Below are positions 33,436 through 40,081 of a stretch of 40,081 nt of DNA, in pieces. The stretch comes from Aeromonas molluscorum 848 (lineage in GTDB: Bacteria; Pseudomonadota; Gammaproteobacteria; Enterobacterales; Aeromonadaceae), in the NCBI RefSeq assembly GCF_000388115.1, contig NZ_AQGQ01000015.1, positions 1 to 40,081 of the forward strand. The letters are read 5' to 3'. Every line of letters begins with the position of its first letter. Position 1 is the first letter of the stretch. The notes beneath the pieces are model-generated. The model searched no databases. It saw nothing but the letters and a program-made list of their open reading frames with translations, and was not told the origin of the DNA. Both the position numbers and the translations under genes were made by a program.

Positions 33436-34422
33436 ATGCGCTGGATCAGTCTGTGTGCCTTGTTGCTCGCTGCCGTAGTGGTAGTACTCGGTGCTTATAC
33501 CCGGCTGACGGAGGCCGGTCTCGGCTGTCCGGACTGGCCAGGATGTTATGGCTTTCATATGGTGCCCAGCCAGAGCCATGAAGTTGCATTGGCCGAGCAT
33601 CGTTTTCCTGATACTCCACTACAACCACACCTTGCCTGGAATGAGATGCTCCATCGCTATTGTGCCGGGATGCTTGGTCTCGTGATCTTGGCCATGGTGC
33701 TGGTCTCCTTCCTTCGACGGCAGGGCCGACTGCTAGCCTGCCTGACATTTGGCTTGGTACTGGGACAGGCCTCGCTTGGTATGCTGACGGTAACCATGAA
33801 TCTCTTCCCTCTGGTGGTGATGGGCCATCTGCTAGGAGGGATGACCATATTGGCGTTGCTCTGGCTGGCTAACTTGAGGCATTGGTCAGTGGCTACCGAG
33901 TCAGTGATCCCGATCCTCTATCCCTTCCGCACTCTCTGGCTGACCCGAATTGGTTTAGGGGTGTTGGTAATGCAGATAGCACTGGGTGGCTGGACTTCGG
34001 CCAACTATGCGGCGCTCACCTGCCATCAGCTGCCCTGGTGCGATGGGCCCTGGTGGCGCTGGCTCGATTTTATCCAGGCCTTCGATCCCGTTCCGCCACC
34101 TAGCGACAGTTATCAATTTGGCGTATTGCCATATGGTGCTCGCATGACGATACAGCTGACCCACAGGAGTTGGGCCGTCGTTACAGGGCTTACCCTGCTG
34201 CTGCTGGCATGGCGTATTGGCCGAGAGGGGTTGGTTGGTTTGGGATTGGTGTTGGCAGCTCTGGTATTGCTGCAAATAGTCTTGGGGGTGAGCAACATTG
34301 GTTTGTTGCTGCCCCTGCCCGTTGCACTGGCCCATCATGGGGTTGCCGCCTTGTTGCTACTCACCATGGTGACCATCTGGTTTGCACTCGGTCGCCAGTC
34401 AGCCCGGATAAGGGAGACGTGA
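33436..34422 (+). CDS. ctaA: Heme A synthase (CtaA/COX15)
   Basis: Oxidises the C8 methyl of heme O to a formyl group, making heme A. The start ATG at 33436, preceded by a run of G that can pair with the ribosome, gives 328 residues (MRWISLCALLL); an in-frame TTG at 33424 is the alternative. Eight membrane helices are expected. Family features are AYTRLTEAGLGCPDWPGCYG near residue 22 and four His sites in helices: HRYCAG, VMGHLLGG, TIQLTHRSW and LAHHGVA. ctaB starts one base after its stop, so heme A is made by two coupled genes next to the oxidase. Confidence 0.95.
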   Translation: MRWISLCALLLAAVVVVLGAYTRLTEAGLGCPDWPGCYGFHMVPSQSHEVALAEHRFPDTPLQPHLAWNEMLHRYCAGMLGLVILAMVLVSFLRRQGRLLACLTFGLVLGQASLGMLTVTMNLFPLVVMGHLLGGMTILALLWLANLRHWSVATESVIPILYPFRTLWLTRIGLGVLVMQIALGGWTSANYAALTCHQLPWCDGPWWRWLDFIQAFDPVPPPSDSYQFGVLPYGARMTIQLTHRSWAVVTGLTLLLLAWRIGREGLVGLGLVLAALVLLQIVLGVSNIGLLLPLPVALAHHGVAALLLLTMVTIWFALGRQSARIRET

Positions 34423-34423
34423 G

Positions 34424-35320
34424 ATGATTCGAACCCATGGGTTGTACGCCACGGCCTGGTTGCGTTGGCAAGATTATCTGATGCTTACCAAACCCAAGGT
34501 GGTTGCTCTCCTGTTACTGACGGCGTTGGTGGGCATGTATCTCACGGGTCAGGTGCCGAGCCTGAGTCGGGTGCTTCTGGCGCTGACCGGGATCGGACTG
34601 GCGGCGGGAGGAGCGGCGGCAATCAATCATGTGCTGGACAGGCACATCGACTTGCGCATGGCTCGCACCCAGCATAGGCCGGTGGCGCGGGGTCGGATAG
34701 AGACACACCATGCGATGACCTTCGCGCTCCTGCTGTGCACTGGCGGTATCACCACTCTCTGGCTTGGGGTCAATGGCCTCACCGCCTGGCTGACGGCCTG
34801 CTCCTTGATAGGGTATGCCGTGGTCTACACTGTCTGGCTCAAGAGGGCGACACCGCAGAACATAGTGATCGGCGGCTTGGCGGGAGCCATGCCTCCTCTG
34901 CTTGGCTGGACGGCGGTCACGGGGGCACTGGATCCCCATGCCCTGCTGCTGGTGGCCATCATCTTTACTTGGACACCCCCGCATTTTTGGGCCTTGGCCA
35001 TTCACCGGCGCGATGACTATGCGCGAGCGAATATCCCTATGTTGCCGGTGACCCATGGCATCGAGTTTACCAAGACCTGTGTGTTGCTCTATACCCTGCT
35101 GCTTACCCTGATCTGCCTCTTGCCCTGGGTGGTTGGCATGGCGGGGTGGGGATATCTGCTCGGAAGTGTGTGCCTCAACCTGCGATTTATACACTGGGCC
35201 TGGCGCCTCAAGTTCTCGCCGGATGCACAGACTGCGATACACTGCTTCAAATTTTCCATCACACACCTGATGGTACTCTTCGTTGTCTTGTTGGCGGATC
35301 ACTGGATTGACTATGGCTAA
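34424..35320 (+). CDS. ctaB: Protoheme IX farnesyltransferase (heme O synthase, CtaB/COX10)
   Basis: Attaches a farnesyl chain to heme B, giving heme O, the substrate of ctaA. It is a UbiA-superfamily membrane enzyme of 298 residues. Motif 1 is N68-x3-D72-x3-D76 in NHVLDRHIDLRMARTQHRP, and family-typical WTPPHFWALAIHRRDDYARANIPM, the second conserved loop, lies near residues 184-206 (quoted in part). About nine helices. It overlaps the sco start by eight bases. The same fold appears in ubiA, 11 kb upstream; motifs distinguish the two. Confidence 0.95.
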   Translation: MIRTHGLYATAWLRWQDYLMLTKPKVVALLLLTALVGMYLTGQVPSLSRVLLALTGIGLAAGGAAAINHVLDRHIDLRMARTQHRPVARGRIETHHAMTFALLLCTGGITTLWLGVNGLTAWLTACSLIGYAVVYTVWLKRATPQNIVIGGLAGAMPPLLGWTAVTGALDPHALLLVAIIFTWTPPHFWALAIHRRDDYARANIPMLPVTHGIEFTKTCVLLYTLLLTLICLLPWVVGMAGWGYLLGSVCLNLRFIHWAWRLKFSPDAQTAIHCFKFSITHLMVLFVVLLADHWIDYG

Positions 35321-35939
35321 GTGGCGTTTTTCCCTGTTGTTGCTGGTATTTGTTGCGGGCGTTTCCACCGCCTGGTTTATCCATAAACCCCAAGAGCCTG
35401 AGCTGGCGACCTACTATCCGGTCGGACGTGATCTCGGTACCTTCACCCTGACCGATGCTGATGGCCAGCCCTTCACGCCAGCCAGTCTGCAGGGACATTG
35501 GAGTTTCCTGTTTGTTGGCTACACCTTTTGCCCCGATGTCTGTCCCACCACGCTAGCTGACCTGAGGTCCATCTATCCCGATTTGAAGGCGCTGGATGCC
35601 CGTAGCCAAGTGGTATTCATCTCGGCGGATCCCCAGCGGGATACCCCGGAGCGTCTGAAGAGTTATGTCGCCTTCTTTCAGCCCGAGTTTAAGGCGGCCA
35701 CCGCCCCCCATGCTGACCTGTTCCCCTTCGTGCGCAACCTCGGCCTCATCTACTCCATCGCCGATCAAGGGGAGAAGGATTACCTCATTGATCACTCAGC
35801 CTCCATAGTGCTGGTCAATCCGCAGGGGCAGTTGCAGGCCATCTTCCGGCCTGAGTCGGCCCCGGGTCAGGTGCCCCATGTGGTGATGAAGACCATGGTG
35901 TCGGATTTTTCCCGCATCCTGACCCTCGCCGGCAACTGA
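35313..35939 (+). CDS. Sco1/SenC family copper metallochaperone
   Basis: Delivers copper to, or reduces, the CuA site of subunit II. The start at 35313 (MAKWRFSLLLLVFVAGVSTAW) gives 208 residues with an N-terminal anchor; the longer frame has no support and would lie within ctaB. The thioredoxin-like domain has GYTFCPDVCPTT with copper-binding C73 and C77, and the distal ligand H161 in LIDHSASI. VFISADPQRDTPE is also typical. It is the last clear oxidase gene; dinF starts 4 bases after its stop. Confidence 0.94.
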   Translation: MAKWRFSLLLLVFVAGVSTAWFIHKPQEPELATYYPVGRDLGTFTLTDADGQPFTPASLQGHWSFLFVGYTFCPDVCPTTLADLRSIYPDLKALDARSQVVFISADPQRDTPERLKSYVAFFQPEFKAATAPHADLFPFVRNLGLIYSIADQGEKDYLIDHSASIVLVNPQGQLQAIFRPESAPGQVPHVVMKTMVSDFSRILTLAGN

Positions 35940-35943
35940 GCGG

Positions 35944-37302
35944 ATGAACCCTTTACCTGCCTGGCTGCGGGATCCCGCCCGCCATGGCGCCGTGTTCGCC
36001 CTGGCGCTACCCATGGTGTTTTCCAATATCACCACCCCGTTGCTTGGCCTGGTTGATACCTGGGTCATCGGCCATTTGAGTCAGGCCTGGTTTCTCGGTG
36101 GCGTTTCGGTCGGTGCCACTCTTATCAACCTTATCTTCTGGCTGCTTGGCTTCCTGCGCATGTCGACTACGGGGTTGACGGCGCAGGCCCATGGTGCGAC
36201 CAACGGGCGGGATCTGCTGGATACCCTGGCCCGCGCCATGGCGTTGGCCCTGCTCATGGGGGGGCTGGTCATGGTGCTGGTGTTACCGCTGGTGCCACAT
36301 ATCATCGGTTTGAGCGGGGGCTCGGCCGAGGTGCAACACTATGCTAGCCAGTATGTGGCCGTGCGTATCTGGAGTGCACCAGCGGCCTTGTGCAACCTGG
36401 TGATCATGGGGTGGCTGCTGGGGTTGCAGGATGCCCGCAGCCCGATGGCGCTGTTGATCCTGAGCAATATCATCAATATGGCCCTGGATGCGCTATTCGT
36501 GCTGGGGCTGGGTTGGGAGGTCAAAGGGGTGGCGGCAGCCTCCCTCATCGCCGATTACTGTGCCCTCGGGGTGGGTGTCTGGCTGGTGAGCCGCCGTCTG
36601 CGATGCCTTGCGCCCGACGTCTGGCAAGATGCCTGGAGCCGCTGGCGACAGTGGCCAGCCTTGTTGCGCCTGCTGGGACTTAATCGGGATATCTTCATCC
36701 GCTCCCTCTGCCTGCAGCTCTGTTTCGCCTTCATGACGTTGCAGGGGGCTCGGCTTGGTGACGTGACGGTGGCGGCCAATGCGGTTCTGCTCAACCTGCT
36801 GATGCTGATCTCTTACGGGCTGGATGGTTTTGCTTATGGTGCAGAGGCCATGGTGGGGCGCGCCATCGGCCGTCGCGACAGACAGGGATTGCGGGAAGTG
36901 ATAGTGCTCAATCTGGGTTGGGCTCTGCTGGTTGCAGCAGGTTTTACCCTGGTATTTGGCTTGGCTGGGCAAGCCTTGATCGCCAGTATCACGGACCTGC
37001 CTGAGGTTATCCGGGAGGCGCAGCGCAACTTGCCCTGGCTGGTGGTCATGCCGCTTCTGGCGGTCTGGTGCTTCCTGTTCGATGGGATATTTATCGGTGC
37101 AACCCGGGCCCGGGAGATGCGTAACAGCATGCTAGTCGCGGTATTTGGTGGCTTCTTCCCGGTCTGGTGGCTATGTCAGCCTCTTGGCAGCAGCGCGCTC
37201 TGGGCTGCAATGGCGGCGCTGATGGTCGGCCGGGGCTTGAGCCTGGGCCTGCTCTGTTGGCGCATGGAGCACGATGGTCGCTTGCTCGCAACTCGCCACT
37301 GA
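35944..37302 (+). CDS. dinF: MATE family efflux transporter, DinF type
   Basis: A 452-residue polytopic protein with about twelve helices. MATE transporters export organic cations or toxic compounds using Na+ or H+ gradients. DinF-type features include the N-terminal ALPMVFSNITTPLLGLVDTWVIGH, FLRMSTTGLTAQAHGA, LLGLQDARSPMALLILSN and GLDGFAYGAEAMVGRAIG. In E. coli dinF is directly downstream of lexA and SOS-induced; here it follows the Sco gene by 4 bases, with no SOS box in the gap, and lies about 8.3 kb from lexA, so it is probably expressed with the oxidase genes. A clear terminator follows. Confidence 0.92.
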   Translation: MNPLPAWLRDPARHGAVFALALPMVFSNITTPLLGLVDTWVIGHLSQAWFLGGVSVGATLINLIFWLLGFLRMSTTGLTAQAHGATNGRDLLDTLARAMALALLMGGLVMVLVLPLVPHIIGLSGGSAEVQHYASQYVAVRIWSAPAALCNLVIMGWLLGLQDARSPMALLILSNIINMALDALFVLGLGWEVKGVAAASLIADYCALGVGVWLVSRRLRCLAPDVWQDAWSRWRQWPALLRLLGLNRDIFIRSLCLQLCFAFMTLQGARLGDVTVAANAVLLNLLMLISYGLDGFAYGAEAMVGRAIGRRDRQGLREVIVLNLGWALLVAAGFTLVFGLAGQALIASITDLPEVIREAQRNLPWLVVMPLLAVWCFLFDGIFIGATRAREMRNSMLVAVFGGFFPVWWLCQPLGSSALWAAMAALMVGRGLSLGLLCWRMEHDGRLLATRH

Positions 37303-37337
37303 GCTACTTCATACCCTGTCGTTTAGTCCGATCAGGT

Positions 37338-37370
37338 GAGCCCCTTTGTCAGCATAGGGGCTCTTTTTTT
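37338..37370 (+). terminator. Terminator after dinF
   Basis: GAGCCCC (37338-37344), 12-base loop, GGGGCTC (37357-37363), then seven T. It ends the long oxidase-dinF transcript and precedes the convergent trmL stop. Confidence 0.88.
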
Positions 37371-37391
37371 AGGGGATCCCTTCCGATCCGG

Positions 37392-37856
37392 TTACTGGGC
37401 GCCTTGGTAACCGAGTTGACGCCAGCTCTCGTAGACAAACACAGACACAGCGTTGGCGAGATTCATGCTGCGACTATTGGGCACCATGGGAATGCGCAAC
37501 CGCTGCTCGGGGGGCAGGCCCTCAATGAGCTCCATGGGCAGGCCGCGGCTCTCCGGGCCAAATAGCAGGGCATCACCGAGGGCGAAATTGACCGCCGAGT
37601 GCGCTTGGGTCGCCTTGGTGGTACAGGCAAACACGCGGGTCGGGGCTATTTCGGCCATGAACGTTGCGAAGCTGGGCCAGCGTTTTACCTCGGCGAACTC
37701 GTGGTAATCCAGACCGGCGCGCTTGACCCGTTTATCGTCCCACTCAAAACCCAGGGGCTCTATCAGATGCAGCCGATAGCCGGAATTGGCACAGAGTCGG
37801 ATGATATTGCCGGTATTGGGGGGAATTTCCGGTTGGTAGAGCACTATGTCGAGCAT
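37392..37856 (-). CDS. trmL: tRNA (cytidine/uridine-2'-O-)-methyltransferase TrmL
   Basis: Methylates the 2'-O of the wobble nucleotide 34 in leucine tRNAs, using S-adenosylmethionine. The start at 37856 ([21 protein letters not shown], the family start) gives 154 residues; the open frame reaching to 38132 is read-through of the cpxA region. SPOUT-type knot motifs are all present: [24 protein letters not shown] and [18 protein letters not shown]. It forms a homodimer in the cytoplasm. It stands 67 bases after cpxA on the same strand and is convergent with dinF. Confidence 0.95.
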   Translation of the reverse strand: MLDIVLYQPEIPPNTGNIIRLCANSGYRLHLIEPLGFEWDDKRVKRAGLDYHEFAEVKRWPSFATFMAEIAPTRVFACTTKATQAHSAVNFALGDALLFGPESRGLPMELIEGLPPEQRLRIPMVPNSRSMNLANAVSVFVYESWRQLGYQGAQ

Positions 37857-37923
37857 GACAATATCCTGATAGGGGCCTGAAGGGGCGCCAGCATAACCAG
37901 CGCTCGCGGCAATGAAAAGAGAG

Positions 37924-39276
37924 TCATGCCAGTGGCAAGGTGATGGTGATGAGCAGGCCGTGGGGGTCGTTATGGTCGGCCGTGATGATGCCGCCATGGC
38001 GGCGCACCGCTTCGGCGGCGATGGCGAGTCCCAATCCGGTGCCCCCCGTCTGGCTGTTGCGGGCATCATCGACCCGGTAGAAGGGCTGGAACAGCAGGGC
38101 CAGCTGCTCTGCGGGGACCCCGGCGCCATCATCGCGTATGGTCATGATCCAGTACTGGTCCGTGCTGGTCCAATCTACTTCGATCAAGCTAGTAGCGTAT
38201 TTGAGAGCATTGCGCAGTGGGTTTTCCAGGGCGCGCGCCAGCAGCTCCGGCCACATCCGCAGGGCGATATCGGGCAGGGGCGGCACTCTTAGCTGCTTGC
38301 CGCTCTGGTTAGCCTCGAACAGAGCATCATCCAGTATGGGATCGAGCAGATCGGCGAGCTGATGGTGGCCAGGCGCCTCCACGTGTTGCTGGGCCCGGGA
38401 GAGATCGAGCAGGTCGCCGATCAGCTTGTCGAGCCGACCAATCTCAGATTCGATCCTCGCCAGCTCATTGCTATCCCCCTGCTTGCGGCGGATCAGGGCT
38501 TGGGCGAGCTGGATGCGGGTGAGCGGGCTGCGCAGCTCGTGCGAGATATCGGAGAGCAGTTGTTTCTGCTTCTGGATCATCAGCTTGAGTGTCTCCACCA
38601 TGTGGCTGACGTTATCGGCCAACTGGCCTATCTCGTCCCGTCTATCCAGATTGGGAATGCGAGTTTCCAGTTCACCGGCCGCAATTTGGGAGACAGATTG
38701 CTGTAATTGCTGGATGGGACGGGTCAGCCGCATGGCCAGCAGCAGGCAAAGCGGCGTGCTGATCAACATGGCGACCAGCAGGATCAGCACGGGGTGGTCC
38801 AGGATCTGGATCACCAGAAACAGATAAGGATTATCGACATTGAGCCCGAAGTAGACATGGTAGCTATGGCCATTGTGCTCGAGCAGGAAGGGACCGGCGA
38901 TGGCATCATCATGGTCCCGGCCTATCATGGGGCTGGTCAGTTGGTCCACCTCCAACATGAAGCGCATCACGAACTTGTCCGGTGGCGTGGTGGACTGTAC
39001 CTGACCCTCCTTGTCCCGCACATAGATGCTGCCCACCTGCATCAGACCGGCGACCTGCAGTGCCTGCTGCAAGTCGAATGCCTGATCGGGCGGGGCCCCC
39101 TGCAGCAAGGCACTGACGTGCTGCTTCATGTAGAGCTGCTCTTTGGGGGGCAGGGGAATGGTGTTGCGGGGATCCAGCGACGGCAGGCTGATCACCACCG
39201 CCAGGATCAGCAGCAGCATGCTCCAGAACCAGAGAAATATCTGGCTGGAGAGGCCGTGGATGTTGTGGGGTTTCAT
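37924..39276 (-). CDS. cpxA: Envelope stress sensor histidine kinase CpxA
   Basis: Inner-membrane kinase that senses misfolded envelope proteins and phosphorylates CpxR. The 450-residue product has helix 1 at about 10-31, a periplasmic sensor domain to about residue 160, and helix 2 ([19 protein letters not shown]). A HAMP segment follows ([20 protein letters not shown]), then the H-box [13 protein letters not shown] with H246, the N-box [11 protein letters not shown], and G-boxes DDGAGVP and GTGLGLAIA. Its ATG overlaps the cpxR stop (39273-39276), so the pair is translationally coupled. The order cpxR-cpxA is as in E. coli. Confidence 0.94.
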   Translation of the reverse strand: MKPHNIHGLSSQIFLWFWSMLLLILAVVISLPSLDPRNTIPLPPKEQLYMKQHVSALLQGAPPDQAFDLQQALQVAGLMQVGSIYVRDKEGQVQSTTPPDKFVMRFMLEVDQLTSPMIGRDHDDAIAGPFLLEHNGHSYHVYFGLNVDNPYLFLVIQILDHPVLILLVAMLISTPLCLLLAMRLTRPIQQLQQSVSQIAAGELETRIPNLDRRDEIGQLADNVSHMVETLKLMIQKQKQLLSDISHELRSPLTRIQLAQALIRRKQGDSNELARIESEIGRLDKLIGDLLDLSRAQQHVEAPGHHQLADLLDPILDDALFEANQSGKQLRVPPLPDIALRMWPELLARALENPLRNALKYATSLIEVDWTSTDQYWIMTIRDDGAGVPAEQLALLFQPFYRVDDARNSQTGGTGLGLAIAAEAVRRHGGIITADHNDPHGLLITITLPLA

Positions 39277-39965
39277 GTTGCTTCCAGCCAGAGATAGCCG
39301 CGGCCCCGCACCGTTTTGAAGCGGGGCTGACCATCGGACCGCTCCGGCAGCTTCTTGCGCAAGTTGCTCAGATGCATGTCGATGGCGCGATCAAAGGGTT
39401 CGAGCTTCTTGCCGAGCACTTGTTCGGAAAGCAGCTTCTTGCTGATGATCTGGCCCGGGCTGCGCAGCAGGCATTCGAGCAAGCCAAATTCGGTTGCGGT
39501 CAGATCCAGCTCTCTTCCGGCGCAGCGAGCTTGCTGCAAGCCGGGTTGTAACTGGATATCCATAAACGATACTTCATCGGCGCCAAGCTTCTGAGCATTG
39601 GAATGCTGAGTGCGGCGCAGTATGGCGCGAATGCGGGCGAGCAATTCGCGATCGTCGAATGGCTTGGCCAGGTAGTCATCGGCGCCAGCTTCCAGACCAT
39701 TGACTCTGTCCTGACTGTCACCGCGGGCGGTCAGCATCAGCACCGGGGTATCGAGCCGCTCCCGCAGCTTGGCCAGCATGGCGAAGCCGTTGAGCCTGGG
39801 CATCATGACGTCCAGCAGAATCAGGTCGAAGACCTGCTCATCCAGACATTGCAGCCCCTGTTCACCGTCATCAGCCACCGTCACCTGAAAACCCTCCAGA
39901 GTCAGGATCTCGTGAAGCAGCTGGGTGAGGTCTAGGTCGTCATCGACCAGCAGGATTCTATTCAT
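39273..39965 (-). CDS. cpxR: Envelope stress response regulator CpxR
   Basis: OmpR-family response regulator that, when phosphorylated, turns on periplasmic folding and proteolysis genes. The 230-residue product has the receiver domain with acidic pocket DDD (8-10), phosphoacceptor D52 in LLDVMMPRLNG, T79 and K101 (AKPFDDREL). The winged-helix DNA-binding domain reads ELDLTATEFGLL, LSEQVLGKKLEPFDRAIDMH, SNLRKKLPE and TVRGRGYLW, very close to E. coli CpxR. It leads the cpxR-cpxA operon and is divergent from the gene that begins at 40052, with 86 bases between. Confidence 0.95.
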   Translation of the reverse strand: MNRILLVDDDLDLTQLLHEILTLEGFQVTVADDGEQGLQCLDEQVFDLILLDVMMPRLNGFAMLAKLRERLDTPVLMLTARGDSQDRVNGLEAGADDYLAKPFDDRELLARIRAILRRTQHSNAQKLGADEVSFMDIQLQPGLQQARCAGRELDLTATEFGLLECLLRSPGQIISKKLLSEQVLGKKLEPFDRAIDMHLSNLRKKLPERSDGQPRFKTVRGRGYLWLEAT

Positions 39966-40016
39966 CTGTTGCTCGTACCGATCATTTTTCGCGCCAAAGA
40001 GGAGGCAGGGTCAGGG

Positions 40017-40022
40017 TATAAT
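40017..40022 (+). promoter_or_regulatory. Possible -10 element for the gene at 40052
   Basis: A perfect TATAAT lies 30 bases before the GTG start of the last gene. No good -35 is seen and no CpxR-type GTAAA repeat was found in the 86-base gap, so control by CpxR is not supported. Confidence 0.4.
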
Positions 40023-40051
40023 AGTTTTTAACCGCAAGAGGAAAGCCGGTT

Positions 40052-40081
40052 GTGACTCATCAACAATATTCCCGCTGGGTC
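40052..40081 (+). CDS. Start of a plus-strand gene cut by the window edge, possibly cation efflux protein FieF
   Basis: Ten codons from a GTG with AAGAGGAAAG before it read MTHQQYSRWV. This resembles the N-terminus of the ferrous iron efflux protein FieF (E. coli MNQSYGRLV), a gene that lies just beyond cpxP next to cpxRA in E. coli. Ten residues are too few to be sure, so no symbol is given. If correct, cpxP is missing from its E. coli position. Confidence 0.5.
   Translation, partial: MTHQQYSRWV

Overview
The window looks like a chromosomal segment of an Aeromonas species or a very close gammaproteobacterial relative. This rests on three things: the gene order coaBC-radC-rpmB-rpmG-mutM-coaD-LPS core genes-waaA, the order ubiC-ubiA-plsB-lexA, and close protein resemblance to E. 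coli counterparts combined with a complete aa3/caa3-type cytochrome oxidase cluster that E. coli lacks. I saw no tRNA, rRNA, CRISPR array, insertion sequence or prophage gene, so this is mostly core genome with small accessory patches. Identifications come from reading the translations and recalling families; no database search was run.

Layout. Positions 1-3362 (minus strand) hold a frameshifted mscS, slmA, dut and coaBC. Positions 3507-7150 (plus) hold radC, the ribosomal protein pair rpmB-rpmG, an unknown membrane-anchored protein, mutM and a VirK/YbjX (DUF535) gene. coaD (minus) then opens an LPS core block (7.2-17.3 kb): a GT9 heptosyltransferase-like gene, a minus-strand GT2 gene, then a plus-strand run of GT4, O-antigen ligase-like, GT4, PIG-L-type deacetylase, waaF and waaA. 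waaA carries a one-base shift in a C run.

Positions 17.3-20.7 kb hold a UlaA-family PTS (IIC, IIB, IIA) divergent from a GntR-like LacI-family regulator, with three AGCGCT-centred operator-like sites between them. Next to it lies a heavily decayed remnant of an acuI/yhdH quinone-oxidoreductase gene (about 20.73-21.11 kb). A patch of small genes follows: a 40-residue acidic protein, a DUF2799-like lipoprotein, a 54-residue cysteine-containing protein and a FliL-like periplasmic protein.

Positions 22.6-27.6 kb hold ubiC, ubiA, plsB (minus) and lexA with tandem SOS boxes. Positions 27.7-35.9 kb are the cytochrome c oxidase locus: coxB with a fused cytochrome c domain, coxA, ctaG/cox11, coxC, an antisense DUF2909 gene, SURF1, a CxxxC protein, ctaA, ctaB and a Sco protein. 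These supply the enzyme, heme A synthesis and copper delivery. A dinF-type MATE transporter follows 4 bases later, so the oxidase locus separates lexA from dinF, which are adjacent in E. coli. The window closes with trmL, cpxA and cpxR (minus) and the first ten codons of a plus-strand gene, probably fieF.

Nothing here is a clearly new defence or mobile system. The most informative items are the acuI remnant, the single-base shifts in mscS and waaA, the lexA/cox/dinF arrangement, the operator triplet of the orphan PTS, and several small or uncharacterised genes in informative positions.
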